Below, piece after piece: positions 49,561-62,700 of a DNA stretch of 64,000 nt (positions are counted from its first letter, which is position 1; every line of letters starts with the position of its first letter). A program made the position numbers and the translations under genes. Source of the DNA: Apteryx mantelli (taxonomy: Eukaryota > Chordata > Aves > Apterygiformes > Apterygidae); contig NC_089981.1 of NCBI RefSeq assembly GCF_036417845.1, positions 25,316,001-25,380,000 of the forward strand, given 5' to 3'. A model generated the notes under the pieces. The model saw only the letters and a list, made by a program, of their open reading frames with translations. It was not told the origin of the DNA and searched no databases.

Positions 49561-52500
49561 TTCCTTGGAATGGCAAATTTTGGCTTTACTTGTCATGTCT
49601 ACCTGTAAGACCATGTTTCACTTCTGGGGGGGTTCACAGAACTGAGGTCACCTTCAGCCCTGGATGGTGCTGTTCTACTTCCCCATTTAGAACTTTGTCT
49701 TAGGTTTTGTGCAGATGCAAACACCATAAACATCCCAGCAGTTTAAGACCTGGAATGCTGGGCTCTCTTCAGACTGCTGTTTGTAGTAATTGATGCTCTC
49801 TCAACTGCACCTGTGTTCCCTTAATTGTGAGTGAAAAATAGACACTGTGGAAATGTATGTTGTGTTCATGGACACTCAAAGGAAGCAAAAACATATTGTA
49901 GCAGCATTATGAAAAGCATCCAATTCCCAATTTCAAAAGCACTGTGTGGTATTGTCTAAACATCTTTCAGTTTGAAATAGACTCCATGTTTTTAAGCTGC
50001 TTTTGAAAGTTGAACTTTGGTTCATCTTCTGCAAAAGGGTTAAAGTAGCATCAGCAGGACTAGGGCCCTGTCTGGCTGGATTGGGGAATTTGAAAATTTC
50101 CCTTTTGAAAATCTGGCCTTTCGATTTCGTAAATCAATTAGGGGGGATGGTACCCAGCCTCATGTTTCCCACTAGAAAAATGAATAGAAATGAATGGTCT
50201 GATTTCTGCAGCTTAGCCTTTGACAGTTTCCATGCAGAGCTCGTAGTGACAATTGAGGAATGACAGTCACAGAACAGTTCAACTAGATCTCCTGCTTCAG
50301 AGTTTAGAGCAAGGGGTTTGAGAGGAGAGGGAGGGAGGATTCTCTACCTAACTCTGAGGTTACTTAATCCTCCAGAGGAAGGAAGTTTTCATATTACTGT
50401 ACTTCTTACATATGCTGCCTTGTTTGATTTGAGCTACTGCCAGCTGCTGTTTTTAGTCTCCACTCAGTCCTTCTGCCAGGCTTTCACTTTCCCCCTCCTG
50501 TGGGCTTCTCTTCTATAGTCTTGTATTCTTTTTCCTTCTTCATCTCTTCTGTCATCAGACTTGCTTTCATTTCCATTATTTTAAAATGGATATTCTCAGA
50601 TGGATTCTCAAACTCACTCCTTATTTTGTCACTTTCTTTGACCTTATTTTATCCTCTCCTTTCTCTGTTTGTTGCTGCTAGTCCTTTTTCTAGCTTGACT
50701 TCCATTCTCTATGTTATCTGAGTAGAGTGGTTCTGTAGGACTTGGCTTAGTGTCATAGAACAAACATTTTAGAGGTCAAAAATAGCAAAGGGCCTCTTTC
50801 AGGGATGTGGGATCCAAAACAGTGCAATGTTTTTGATCAGGCGTATTGGTACCTACCAAATTTTGTGTATACCTCATGGTCACTGGCTTGGTAGACTGCC
50901 TGATTAATTAGTGGACAAACTATTCACATAACTGCATGCTGAAATAAGCTGAAAATCAGTCTGGTAAAAATACGGGTCATTTCCGAGAATAGAATCTTGC
51001 CTTCAATGTGGCTGTTGAGCTGAATCTAACCACCCTTTGGAAATCTGATGTCCCATGTCATGACCCCTGATTCATGCTAAACTGTCAGAAGTCAAGCTGA
51101 AACCAAAGGAAGAGCATCCACTCTGATTTTGCTGTCAGTTTAACTAAATCAGCTTCCTACCATTCCTTTAGTGAAACAGCTGCAATTTTCTCATGTTGAC
51201 AAGCCCTGTGCCCTTGGAATCATGCTATCTAACCAATTTGCAATTTGAGATTTCATGCCTTCCCTGTGCCTGCTGGTGGCATCTTTGCACCTAGCAGGGG
51301 GAAATGCAAGAAACAAGAAATTTCAATGAGAAGTTATTTCAGTAAGGATGACATTAGGAAGACGGAGGGAGGGGTATACCATCCCCAAGAATTAGAGGTT
51401 TTAATGACGGATTGTTTTCTTCATTGTATCACAGTTCTCTCTCAAAAAAGAAGTCTTGGGAACATGAGACTTGCTTTATCTTTGTGCTTCTTCTTATCTC
51501 TTTCCTCCCACTCATGATCTCTTATCATTGTTAATCTGGATCTGCTTTGCCTGTTCACAGGGAAAAGTTCTTAAAAGGAGAAAGGAGGGCCTGCACAGGC
51601 TGGTGAATTAGCAAATCAGGGAGAGCGCAGTATTTTAGTATGTTAGGTATTGATTATACCTAATGCCATGAGTCATGCTAAACTGTCCAAAAGCAGTGAG
51701 GAGCAGTCTCCCAACCCTGCTGCCTTAGAGGAGCTGGCAAAGCAGGGGTGCTCATGACATTGCCTTCCCTGGTTGCTAGAGCTCCAGCTACAGTATGTCC
51801 TCCTAAGAAATCTGGTTGGATTAGACATAGGAGTTCTGCATGGCCCTTTTAGCACAGAACATACCTTCCAACTGAGACCTGGCTGTGTTGTAAAAATAGC
51901 CATATTCAGGAATACTGTTAAGAGAAAGAACAGGAAGGGGAATCTGGCTTGGTGAACCTCCCTTAGGAATGCTAAATATATGTCTAAGGAGCCTCAGCTT
52001 CCAAACTCTCATAGATTTGGTGGAGAAAGGGGAGGATCTGGCACTGCACTGGAAGAGCTTTTTTGGGGATAGAAGAGAAGTTGAGTAAATACTGACACAT
52101 TTGACTTTTGGGTTTTTTTGGGGGGTGGGGGGAAGGGGGCAGTTTTGTTTGAGCAAGTAAAATATAATATTTTCAGCAATAACTATCAGAAATTCCTTTA
52201 AAAATATCCAGCTAGCATATGGCTTACCTGTGGTTTTTTCGCATGCTTTTTCCCTGTGTAAGGCATTGGCATTATAATTTCTCAAACTAATCTACTAGCT
52301 TATTGGATTCATCCACCTACTCTGGGAGATGAAACCCAGTAGATTGAGTTTGTTCTCATGTGCTTTGCCATCATAGCCTTCTGGGTGGTATCTAAGCTTT
52401 AAAAAGTCTATTCTGTTCAGGTTTTGTGTTGCACTGTACATTGCATTCTATATAATTTCATCCCTGAAATTGCGCCCACCACTACTGTATGTGCTTGCAC

Positions 52501-54227
52501 TGGGTTGTTAGACTGTTTTCACCATGGGATCTGAATGCCTCTTCACTGTAGTCTGTTTGGCTTCTTGCTTGCTGCACCCCATGCTGTGGTAGCAAGCTGC
52601 CTGGATATTACTGTGTTGCAGTTCTTAACTCTGCACCCACCACAAAGTATGAATGCTTATCAGGTGTCCTTAATAACATGAATCTGGTTTTGCTATATTT
52701 TCAACTCAGCTGTTTAGCTAAAAGAATGTATTACTTAAAAGAAAAAGCAATTTCACCTGAAAGTAAATGGCCAAATGGAATTTTATTTAGTCCTCACAAT
52801 AGAGGCCATTTGCTGTTGATAATTGCCATCATGGCACACTTTAAGTGAGAACAAACATACTACCCCCCTCCAATACACACAGGCCTTTTTTCCTAACAGA
52901 TTTATTCATTAAGCATATGTTCAAAGACTAAACCTATTACCACTCTTAAATAGAACCATTTTTATTGCTTTTCATAGATACAGTGCCACAGTGTTATGAA
53001 AAAAAATTAACATTCCAGATTTAATTAACTAAAATATTCTATTAAAACTCCTTTCTGCTGCAGCACTTGTTTGACAATAGGCAGATAAATACCCTATGTT
53101 GATGACTGACCTTCAAATGACAGTCCAGTATTGCTGCTTTGCTAAGTCTTTGACAGTTTGAATGCCTTTGTCTTCCATATATGAATGTCGAAAAAGGCCT
53201 CTTACCTCCAAGCCGAGAAGTGGTGGGGAGGTGGTTAGGCTGGCAGGCTTGATCTTGCACAGGCAACATTGCTGCTGAATTCAGCACCAATTTTGTCTAG
53301 CCAAATTTTGCAGGCTTTCAGGAAGAGGGATGACAGTCCTCAAGGACACTAAATGCCTTCCATTTTTTATATCTTCTGTGGGAGATTAAGATAAGCACAG
53401 AAAGCTTTTCAGAGTAGGTCATTCCTCTTTCTTGTGTGTTTGTGCAGGGGCTCTCAAAACGGCCCCTCCCTGTGTGCTCCCCGTACTGCTGTGTGCTCAC
53501 GGGTGCTGCCAGGTTCTGAATCTCCTTTGCCAGGACGTTAAAGAGCCAATGTCATTTTTTGTGGTGGATGATGCTGGCATAACAGCCTTTAGGTGAAGCT
53601 TCTTTTGTTTTTGTGGTTTTTCTGTGCACTACTAAAGCACTTTTCTTGCTGTTGGAGAGACATGTGACTTCAGTGATGCTACGTCTTTTCAGTTTTTAAG
53701 ACTCATGATCTGTAGAGATGAAAGGTCAGTACATGGAGTATAGTGGAGTATACTGTTAGAATTATCCCAGAAAAGCAGGACCTGGTATTTCATCTTTTGT
53801 CTTTTGTGTGTCTCTGTCATATTTGAAGTAGATTGCTACACTTCTACCTAGTGTAGACATGACAAGACATAAAGTGTAGCTCTTTCTTGTCCATTTTCCC
53901 TATGGTCTTCACAGCATAATTAATAATTATCTTCAGTAAAAAGGACTAAGAGAGTGGGTTGCACATACTTGTCTTTGAGAGTTGAGGGCTGCAAGAAAAA
54001 GATCTTTTAGTCTGGCATCTGCTGAGAGGATAGAGGTGGGGGTTGGTTTGGTAGTTATGCATTGGTTCTTAGAAGCTAAGAATGAGATTTCCAAGATTCC
54101 TCAGTAAAGGTCTGACTTGTTCTTGTAGAAGTCAAATGTATACCTCAGTGTGGGAAGAGATGGTATGAGGGTTTGCAGATGGAGTGTTTAGCATAGCAGG
54201 AATGTAGCTGTGGATGAGCGGTATCAC

Positions 54228-54240
54228 AAAAAAAAAAAAA
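54228..54240 (+). repeat. A13 homopolymer
   Basis: Thirteen consecutive A in noncoding DNA. Confidence 0.85.
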
Positions 54241-56750
54241 GAATCCTGCTTCTTGTTGACACATTTGGTCACCCACACTTGGTAAGTAACATGCTATGGA
54301 AGGCATTTGACTATGTTTACTTCAAAGTACGTTAAAGTAGTGCTGAATTTTATAGGAAGTGAGCAATGTTCTAATGTGGGAACAAAACAGTAGGACAACT
54401 AGGAGTCCATAAGAAAATGATTTGTTGTATTTGCAATGGCCTGAATTATAGGTATTATGAAGTAAGGAGCTCCTGAAAAGAAAGAAATGCTTTAATCAAG
54501 GCCTGAAAAAACAAGAACATTTATCAACAGCCCCAATTCATGTTGCACAGATGAGATGGTAAAATGAATCACTGTCTTTTCATCCTCAGAATAGGAGATA
54601 GTGTGAGGCCATTATACCTGTAATGTGTATACCTGTAAAGGAGGTTTTAACAGTGTACCTCCTTGACAACTCTGCATCCCACAAACTCATGAGACCTGCC
54701 ACCTGATATGGGATATCAGATCATAATGCAGTCCTCTCCGGAATGGTTTGGATCCAGGGTATCTAAGAGGATGTCCACGCTTTTTGCTGGAGGATAGTGC
54801 AAAAATCCCCAGGTTAGCTGAGACCAAGTTGTCCTTGGAACTGAAAGCAGAAATGCTTCACTGCTGCAAGACCCAAAATCGTATCTTCACACAACTTTGC
54901 TCACCGCCTTGCAGACCCGCTGGTTGGTGTCAGCTCTTGCTAAGATATTGGAAAATGAGTCTGTGTGGTGTGAGGTAGTCACCTTCTCGGATCAAGCAGA
55001 GCCCTGGGATGCAGAAATCCACTGAGTTTGGTTCTTTGGATTGTTTTGCAGAGAGCAAAGTTTTGACTGCAGCCAGGAGGTGCAAAATCCTCACAGAAAA
55101 ATTGCAGAGCTCATCATCTTCTCTTAACGCAGGGTGTGCTTTTTTTTTCCATCTTGCCTTCTCTGACAGATCTGTAACAACTTGCGCATGTCTCTTTATG
55201 TATCTAGCCAAAACATTCTCCTGTACGTGTTCCTGCCTCTGGGAGGAGGATGAGAAGACAGACTGTTACGTTTCTTAGTGCTCTGCTTAAGGCTTTGTAG
55301 CTGCGTTAATGAGTACAGGTAGTATAGGAACCCTTGTAGACTGGACACAAGTAAACAACGTTGACTATTATCTTCCTCTAGATGCAGTGTTCACTTCTTG
55401 TGCTATTACGTGGTTGGTTAGAGAGGAGGGGAAGTTAATGACACCGTTATACTTGTCACACTTTAACCTAAGCATGCCCCTAAGATGAGGGGGCTGCAGT
55501 TACAGAGGTAGCAGAACAGTGAAGTGGAAGTAAGGGCACTTAGTTGTCCAGGCTTTGCACTTCTGCCTATAACGGAGGTTCCCAGGGTGAAAACAGGACG
55601 CTGTAGTACAGGGATAAAATTGAGTGTGGATGTTCTTTTTCTAGGTGTCCACACCTTTATCCATCCAATTGCTTATTCGGGAGCCTAAATGATAGTATCT
55701 GAATGATACCACTGCTTTCAGAGTAAGCCGAGATGTATAAATATAGTCTTTAAATCCATGAAAGAAAGTGAAATGTTTATACTTGGGATAGTAACCTTGA
55801 GGCATATATCAGGTTTGTGGCTGAAGATGATTGTTGAGACTCGTCTTAATATAATTTACTTTGCTCAGGAAAAAATGTCTTTGGAGTAAAGGTTGAATGT
55901 GATAGTGGCTTACCTAATGTTTTTGCTGAAGGCTCCAGGGCGTAAGATTTTAGTCACTTAGTAAAGCAGGCTCTACTCAAATGAATGACATCAGAATGTT
56001 CACATTTGAAACTGGCAGGAGGCCAGCATATCACCCATCTGCTTCAAAGTGCAAGCCCTCTTATTCCCAAGAGCAAAAAGCAGATTTAAAACCTACAGGA
56101 CACCAGGCTACTAAGTCACTCGAGAGAAATTAGAAACACACACAATGAGGTTGACATCAGAACTGCAGAAGTTCATTTATGAGAAGAAATTTGCTTTTTA
56201 TCAATCAATACAAGCGTGCTAACATTAATACAAACAACAGTAGTATGAATACAGCATTCTTTCAAAAATGCATGAAACCAAAATGCACTTATTTTAATTT
56301 TCTAGTTGACACTTGTATCACAAGCTGTTTGATTTTTAAATTACTGCTGCTGTTTTTTGTTTATGCATCAGGCACTCTTAAGCATATCTGCTAGTTAAAG
56401 TTTAAAGGCACAAAAATGATGATTTGGGAGGGGAGAGTTAGTTATCTTGTTTCAAAAAGAGAATTCAACCCTGTATATCTAAATCTGCGTCTTTGTTGCA
56501 TTGTTGGCAGTTTTCCGTGGCTGTTTTGTCTGTGCAAGGCTGATTCATGAGCAGTCAAAGCCATAGCTCTTTATTTTAGCTGTGGAATTACAGAGCTGTT
56601 TTGTGGGTTTCCATTTTCAGTATTAAAGGGAGTTTGGAAGCTGGGAATGGTGTGGGACAACCAACTCAGCTGAAAGCCAACTTACTGTCTGTTTACAAAA
56701 ACTAAAGGCACCCCCAAATTTATCCCCAGGCACTTGAAAACTTTCACTGG

Positions 56751-56762
56751 AAAAAAAAAAAA
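56751..56762 (+). repeat. A12 homopolymer
   Basis: Twelve consecutive A in noncoding DNA, with no retrocopy recognised upstream. Confidence 0.85.
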
Positions 56763-59518
56763 GCATAACAAAGAAATGTATTCTTTAAAACAAAAAAAGG
56801 ACTGCGGTTAATTGTTAGGCAGTAATCAGAAAGACCTTCTGTAAAGGGTTTAGTAGGAAAGGAGGGAAGTGCCTTGTACAAAAACAAAAGAGTCTTTGAA
56901 TAGAGCCCTGATTGAAAGATGGCAAATGCTAATTATGTGTGGGTGTGAGGGAAGTTAATATTCACTGCCTCTGCCCACCAAGGGTCTGCATTCACTTTTT
57001 AAGAGCTGTAATTTGACACCATATTTAATATTTTAATTGTTTTGAAGCAAAGACCCTGCTCTAGGGTCCCTAGCTGCCATGAGAAATAGCATGCCCTGTA
57101 ACTTGACATGTTTCTCGGGAGAAAAGGAAAAAGGACAGTGCTTAACAACATGTTGTGTTTAAAACCTGCAAGCATTAATAGAGCCATTAAGAATAAACAT
57201 CTTATTTAATAGTGGGAGTACAATTTATATGTGCACAAGGACATAACTCTGTTCTTGCACTGGAAATTAAGAACAACTCCCTCATCAGTAGAGGCATGGA
57301 AGTTTATAACCGGTATTGGAAGAGAATCAGACCCCAACAGATGGTACAGTAACTATTGTGTACTTTCCGTATGGTTGCTTTATATGCCAATCTCTTATTG
57401 CTGCTGATGGCTCCTAGCATTTCTTCTTTTGCTGAAATGGGAGACCTGTCTTTCTAGAGCAAAGAGCCTGAGGGTTTGGTTTTCCTCTCGCTCCATGTAA
57501 GTAGGGCTCGCACCTGATCTAGAGTGGTGTCAGCCAAGCCTGTTCTGAACTGTTTTGCCCATGTAGCTCTCATGTTGCATATGAATTATTACAGACTAGA
57601 GGTCTGGTGAGATGATCAAGTTACTTTCTCTTACTAGATGGGTTAGGGATGTTAAACAGCCAAAAGTACTGTGTAGGATTCCAGGTCTGGGAGGAGTACA
57701 GTCTTGAGCATCTGGGTTCTCCCAGGAAGGAAGAGTTTGGTAGCAGCCCAAAGGAAGTCTTCTGCTCTCACCCTTCAGTCAAACAGTTTGTGGTAGCAGA
57801 CTGCATCCTTCCCTCTTCAGTGCTATCATGTAAAACTGTGTTTTCCAAATTCTGTCCATAACTGGGAACAAAAAATTTATGGAGGCAGGGAACTTTGAGA
57901 AGGTTTTGAGTTTTTTCACTTTTCCATATTTCTTTTCCCCTCCAGATAACCATATTTTGTCATGAATTGTCTTCTGGGCATCAGGACTATGATTCCTGTT
58001 AGGAAAAAAAATGGAAATGGAAATATGAAAGCCCTATCAATACGATATCACTAAAATCTGCTCAGACTGGGTTTTGTCTCTGCACTTTAGGCCTGTAGAG
58101 AGCAAACACATTTTCAAGTGAGCAGACTGCACTATGAGAATTACTGAGAAATGAGACCCTACATTAGCACAGAACAGACTCTTTCCCACAGGGGAAAAAA
58201 AACAGATTTTCTTCTTGAAGTACTAATTTTGCTTAATAACACAAAATTCTTGTCTAGTTCTTACCAAACCCCCAGTTTTTCTACTGAATGCAAACGGTAG
58301 CAGTAAGCTAAGAATTACTCTGAAAATTCATCACAGTTGTCCTGGTTTGGTCTGAAAGTCAGTTTCACAAGTGCTTTTGCAGAACATTGATTTAACAAAC
58401 CAGGAAGCTTCTTTTTCGTGATCGATAAATGGTACCCTCCAGGAACCTAATTAAAGAAGAAGTTTCTACCTTGATAATTTAGTGAAATGTATGTTTCTTT
58501 TCAACTTGGTGTGTCTAAAAACTCTTGAATGAAAAGAAACCAAAACATGACCCAGAACTTTGCTGGTGAATGCTCCCATTTCCAGCTTTGTTCTGCCAGC
58601 TCAAACTTCTGAATGAATGAAAGAGGAATGGCCTAAGAAGCAAGAGAGACGTCAAGGTGCTAGCCTGCTGGAAACCAAGGACCTATAATACTTATGTAAC
58701 CTGTTACATGCTTCTAGTAGAATTTGAGCCTTTATTAAATTAAGGTTTTAGATAAAACCTCCTAAATCTTTTGTTCTCGGTTCTTCACATGCCCCCTGTG
58801 TATGTACAGCCTAACCTAATAGGCACCTGTGACATCAATAATCATGATAGGCATGTATCCCACCACTGATAGTGGGGTATGGGTCCTTTTTTTACATTAG
58901 GATTTAACAGACAGATAATAGGAGACATTGGTTCCTGTTACGCTAGCTTGTCATGGAAGCTGCAAGAAAGTGGCTAAGATTCTCTTCATCCTACCTGTAT
59001 TCTTCTGTCTGAAAAAAGAGTTGAGGCTGGTGGACATCTTCCACTGCAGGAACTGTGCTAAATATGGCCTTAGGAATCAAGGGTCTGTCCAGATGGTATT
59101 GACACTTGTCATTGGGCCAGTTTCCTGTGGCGGCCAGTCAATTACTACACAGTGCCTGCTGGAGTGCTGAAATATCACGGCGTCTGGAAAGCTCATTTAA
59201 ACCAGAGAAAATAGGGAAAACCTCAAGGCTTTGACTGAAGACTGAAGTTTATAGAGCAGATCAGCAAGCACATAGCATCAGTGACTGGTTGGGAATCAGA
59301 TGAGGTTTGCAACTCCTTAGCTGGCCAGTCTTCCTCCTGTAGAAGGAGAGGAGGGGGAGGCAGTTTGTCTTGCAGTCTGGTATTTCTCCTCTCCATCCCT
59401 CTAGTAGCTTGCAGGCTTGTTCTTGTACGTGACCCTGCAGTGTTATAATAACGGGCATGGGTGAACATGAACGTTTTTTCTGACTTCACCTCTTTTTCTC
59501 TCCTCCCACCCATCCCAG

Positions 59519-59752
59519 ATGAAGTGGCAGGTGGACTGAGTGGGAGCAGTGTGAAAATGAATGCAGAGAAAATGTGTGACTCAGCAGTTCAGCAGGGAGC
59601 TGCTGAGCAGCAAGGCAACCGTTCTCCTCACACACTCCGACATCAGACTCCTGTTCCCTCAGAGATGAGAATAGGCCATTTAGGGATGGAGCTGTACTGC
59701 CCACGAGCAGGGAGAAGGGACTGTATATTCTTTTCAGCAGAACTTGTTTCAA
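59519..59752 (+). other. Candidate internal coding exon, 234 nt, phase-symmetric
   Basis: A long pyrimidine tract (about 59490-59516, TCTTTTTCTCTCCTCCCACC then CATCCCAG) ends in AG at 59518, a strong splice acceptor. A donor-like TTCAA|GTAAAG follows at 59752/59753. The 234-nt interval is a multiple of three and is fully open in the frame entered at phase 1, leaving at phase 1. The translation is Q/A/S-rich with MNAEKMCDSAVQQGAAEQQ and NRSPHTLRHQTPVPSEMR. An internal ATG at 59557 (MNAEKM) has A at -3 and could be a translation start if this is exon 2 after a noncoding exon 1. I did not recognise the protein family. It could belong to the CpG-island gene 45 kb upstream, to another transcript, or be chance. 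Confidence 0.27.
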
Positions 59753-62700
59753 GTAAAGAGGAAGGCTAAAAGATGTGTCTCCTGCAAAGTTTCTTCTCTA
59801 AGTTTGTTAAAAATTATACCAGTGAAAGCAAAGAGGGATTGGACTAGAAATCCATAAATCTCAGCTCAGTGCCTGGCATGATCACAGATTTTCTGCATGA
59901 CTTTATTCCTCGCTTTCTTTTCTCTTGATGCGTCTTTCCTTTTTGGTAACTATTTTGGCTCAAGCAGCAGCCAAACTCCACCAATTGAGCTTGAAAGTAG
60001 ACCTGAAACTTCAGTGCTTTTCCTGGCTAGTAGATGACACCCATTTCCTTCCCTGCACTGTTGTTTCAACAACTCTGCGAAGAACATTTACTTTTCCCAG
60101 CATGAAGGCTGCTGATTTTAAGCATGCTAACTACTCTCAGACAAGTAAGTGCAAAGGACAATCGTTGGTATTTCTGGGTTGTACTCTGTCACACTGGGGT
60201 GGACTAACTTTTTTTTTCTTTCTCTCTTTCTTTAACATTAGGGAGGAGCATTGTAGTGTCTAAGTAAGCATTTTTGTAATGATGCAGGAAGTTTGTATTT
60301 TTTTGTTACCAGTTTCTGTGCATCTCTTTCAGAAGGGAGGACTGAAGTAGATTTTTCTCTATCATAGGATGAGCAATTGGAGGTAGGCACTTTGCGTCTG
60401 AAGCTTATTGTTTCAAAGCTGGAGTATAAATCATTGTCACAGAATTTTCCATAGACCTGTGTTCCAGAGTTGGATCTTCTCAAAGAGCAGGTGAACTCTT
60501 TCCTTCCCTTTTGGCTGGTGTAGATAACATGCCGAAAGAGCTACATGGGGGTGGTGTCATCTTGAATCTTCAGAGAGCCTGACACAGTTTCACTGAGAGC
60601 TCTGAGTAGCTGCATTACTCTTGATGAGAGTATCAACCCAGGAATCAAAAGGGAGTGAATTAAATATCAGTATTCTTGGTTACTTCCAGTGTGATCATTT
60701 TAGAAATGTCCAGCTTTCCCAAATGGAATACCCGAATATTTCAGTTGTTCCCCACACAACTCTGAATGCCTGCAGCTTATCCATGCTAATTCTTACAGTA
60801 CAGGGTAGATACAGTTGGTGCAAACTGAAAGTATTAGAAATCATGAGTTGAATCTCCGAAAAAGTAACACAGGAGACTGACAGCCAGGTCCCTGGTGTAT
60901 AGACTGGGTCCTTTGTGAAGACTTTTCCATTCCTCCGTAATGTGTCAGAGATGGTAGTCAGTTGCTCAGACCTCTTATTTGGATTAACATTGTCAGGTTT
61001 ATTTATGCTATAAGCTCTGTTAAACATTTTAGGCTTCAAAGAGAATGAGAGGTCTGCAGTTCATCCTCACTGGATGAATCTAACTGGCTTCCAGTTAGCT
61101 ATCAAACTGATTTTAGAATTGCCTTGATGCCTTGCAGTGTTTAGTAGTAAACTTAGTGGGATATGTGGATCTGTCCAAGTTCTTGCTAGCGCCTGAATTA
61201 AGCTGTCTGATATCTTCTGAGGTAGCTCTCTATGTGATTTCACATTCCAAATGAAAGATCTACCAACCACAAGTTTTTGGCAGCTAGAATTTGAACTTTT
61301 TCCAGGTTGGAATTGAAAATGTTGAGGCGATTTTGATTGTTATAAATCCCTTCTATCTCCAAGCAGGCTGTAGTAGGCAGCAGCAAGGGGCATCTTGGAT
61401 TGTTTTGCTTTGCAACATTTAATGCAGATACTTCTATGGACTAGATGCTCTGCTCCCAGACACTGTTTTATCCTACTATTTGGAAAAGATACATGTATCA
61501 GACTCTTTTGAACAGCAGATCCGGATCCAAGCGGAGTAGAAATAGTTGGTGCTGTATCATGACTGGAAAGGTACAAAAAAAGTTACTAAGGGAGGAGCCA
61601 AAGAGATGCATTCTTAGTATAACTGCAAGTGTGGGAAATAGCATTCCCACTGTTTTCAGCACAGCTCGTTATATCTTGAATGTAAGTTTTAACATGACTT
61701 GTTAGATGAGTTAGGAATGCAGAGAGCATCAAGAAGAAACAGCCTTCTCTGGATGGTGAATAGTATCCATCTGTAAATGGCAATGACATACTTTCTGCCA
61801 TTATGTTTAACTGTTTAGTGTCTGAAATTGGCTGATTATATAAAGAAGTTCAGTAAAAGTTTCTGAGTTGTAGGATAGCGGCCCACCAATCAGTTTTCTA
61901 TGGAGAAAGGAATGTAAGTACGTAAGTTCTGTTTGGCATGTATGACAGCTCTCCTTCTTCATCCCTGCTTCTTCTCAATGCATGCCACAGTGCAAAAAAA
62001 GATTGTCTGTTAGTCTAAAAGCTAATTATTCTGTTTCCATCCTTCTCTTGCTGCAGCATATTGCAAGTAGGAGAGAGAATGGCTTCTTAGCCACTACCTT
62101 TCTCCTATTGCTCCATTCCTCCAGCAAATGAGCTGCCTTTTTACCTTCCAGCACAAGTTACCTCTGGTTCATTTGCACTCATGCAGCTTGCATGTGCCTT
62201 ACTGGCATTAGGACTTCCCCTGCAATCATTGTGCCTTATGACCTGCGGATATGCGAAGTACAATGCCAGAGCTATGTCCTGCATGCGCAATTTAGGTGGT
62301 GCATGTAAAAATAAGCAATTGTTTGGCAGACCCTTATCAGTAGTATACATTCATTTATTGTTCTCTAATCAATGGCAGGTCTCCCTAGCAGACAGATGGA
62401 AATCAGAGACAATGTTTTCAATAGGCAGCTGCATTTTGATACCTGAAGATGCAGGGTCATATATGGATATAGGTCTCTGGGGTAAAGTGTTGATAATCTT
62501 GCTGGACATGTTCACGCTTTGCAATGCTTCCTCATTCTGGGCTGTTCCTTTGGAGTAAAATTCTTGCCAGGCACAGCAATCATGAGGACATAGGCAGATT
62601 CAGAGGGATGTGGATCCTCCTCACACATGAAACACATATAGGACAAAGCAGCTGAGTTGCTACAGCCTGTTGACTGCTGCAGCTTGAGTTGGCAGAACAG

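Larger units (their letters stand above)
49563..59518. other. Noncoding stretch, no gene recognised
   Basis: About 10 kb of AT-rich sequence. Open frames up to 154 codons (51821-52285, minus strand) have no domain and are within chance expectation. It contains A13 at 54228-54240 and A12 at 56751-56762. No RNA gene or further LINE was recognised. Confidence 0.5.

Noticed and set aside
51821..52285. 154-codon minus-strand open frame
   Set aside because: It has no recognisable motif, a low-complexity stretch of P, K and N, and a length within chance expectation.
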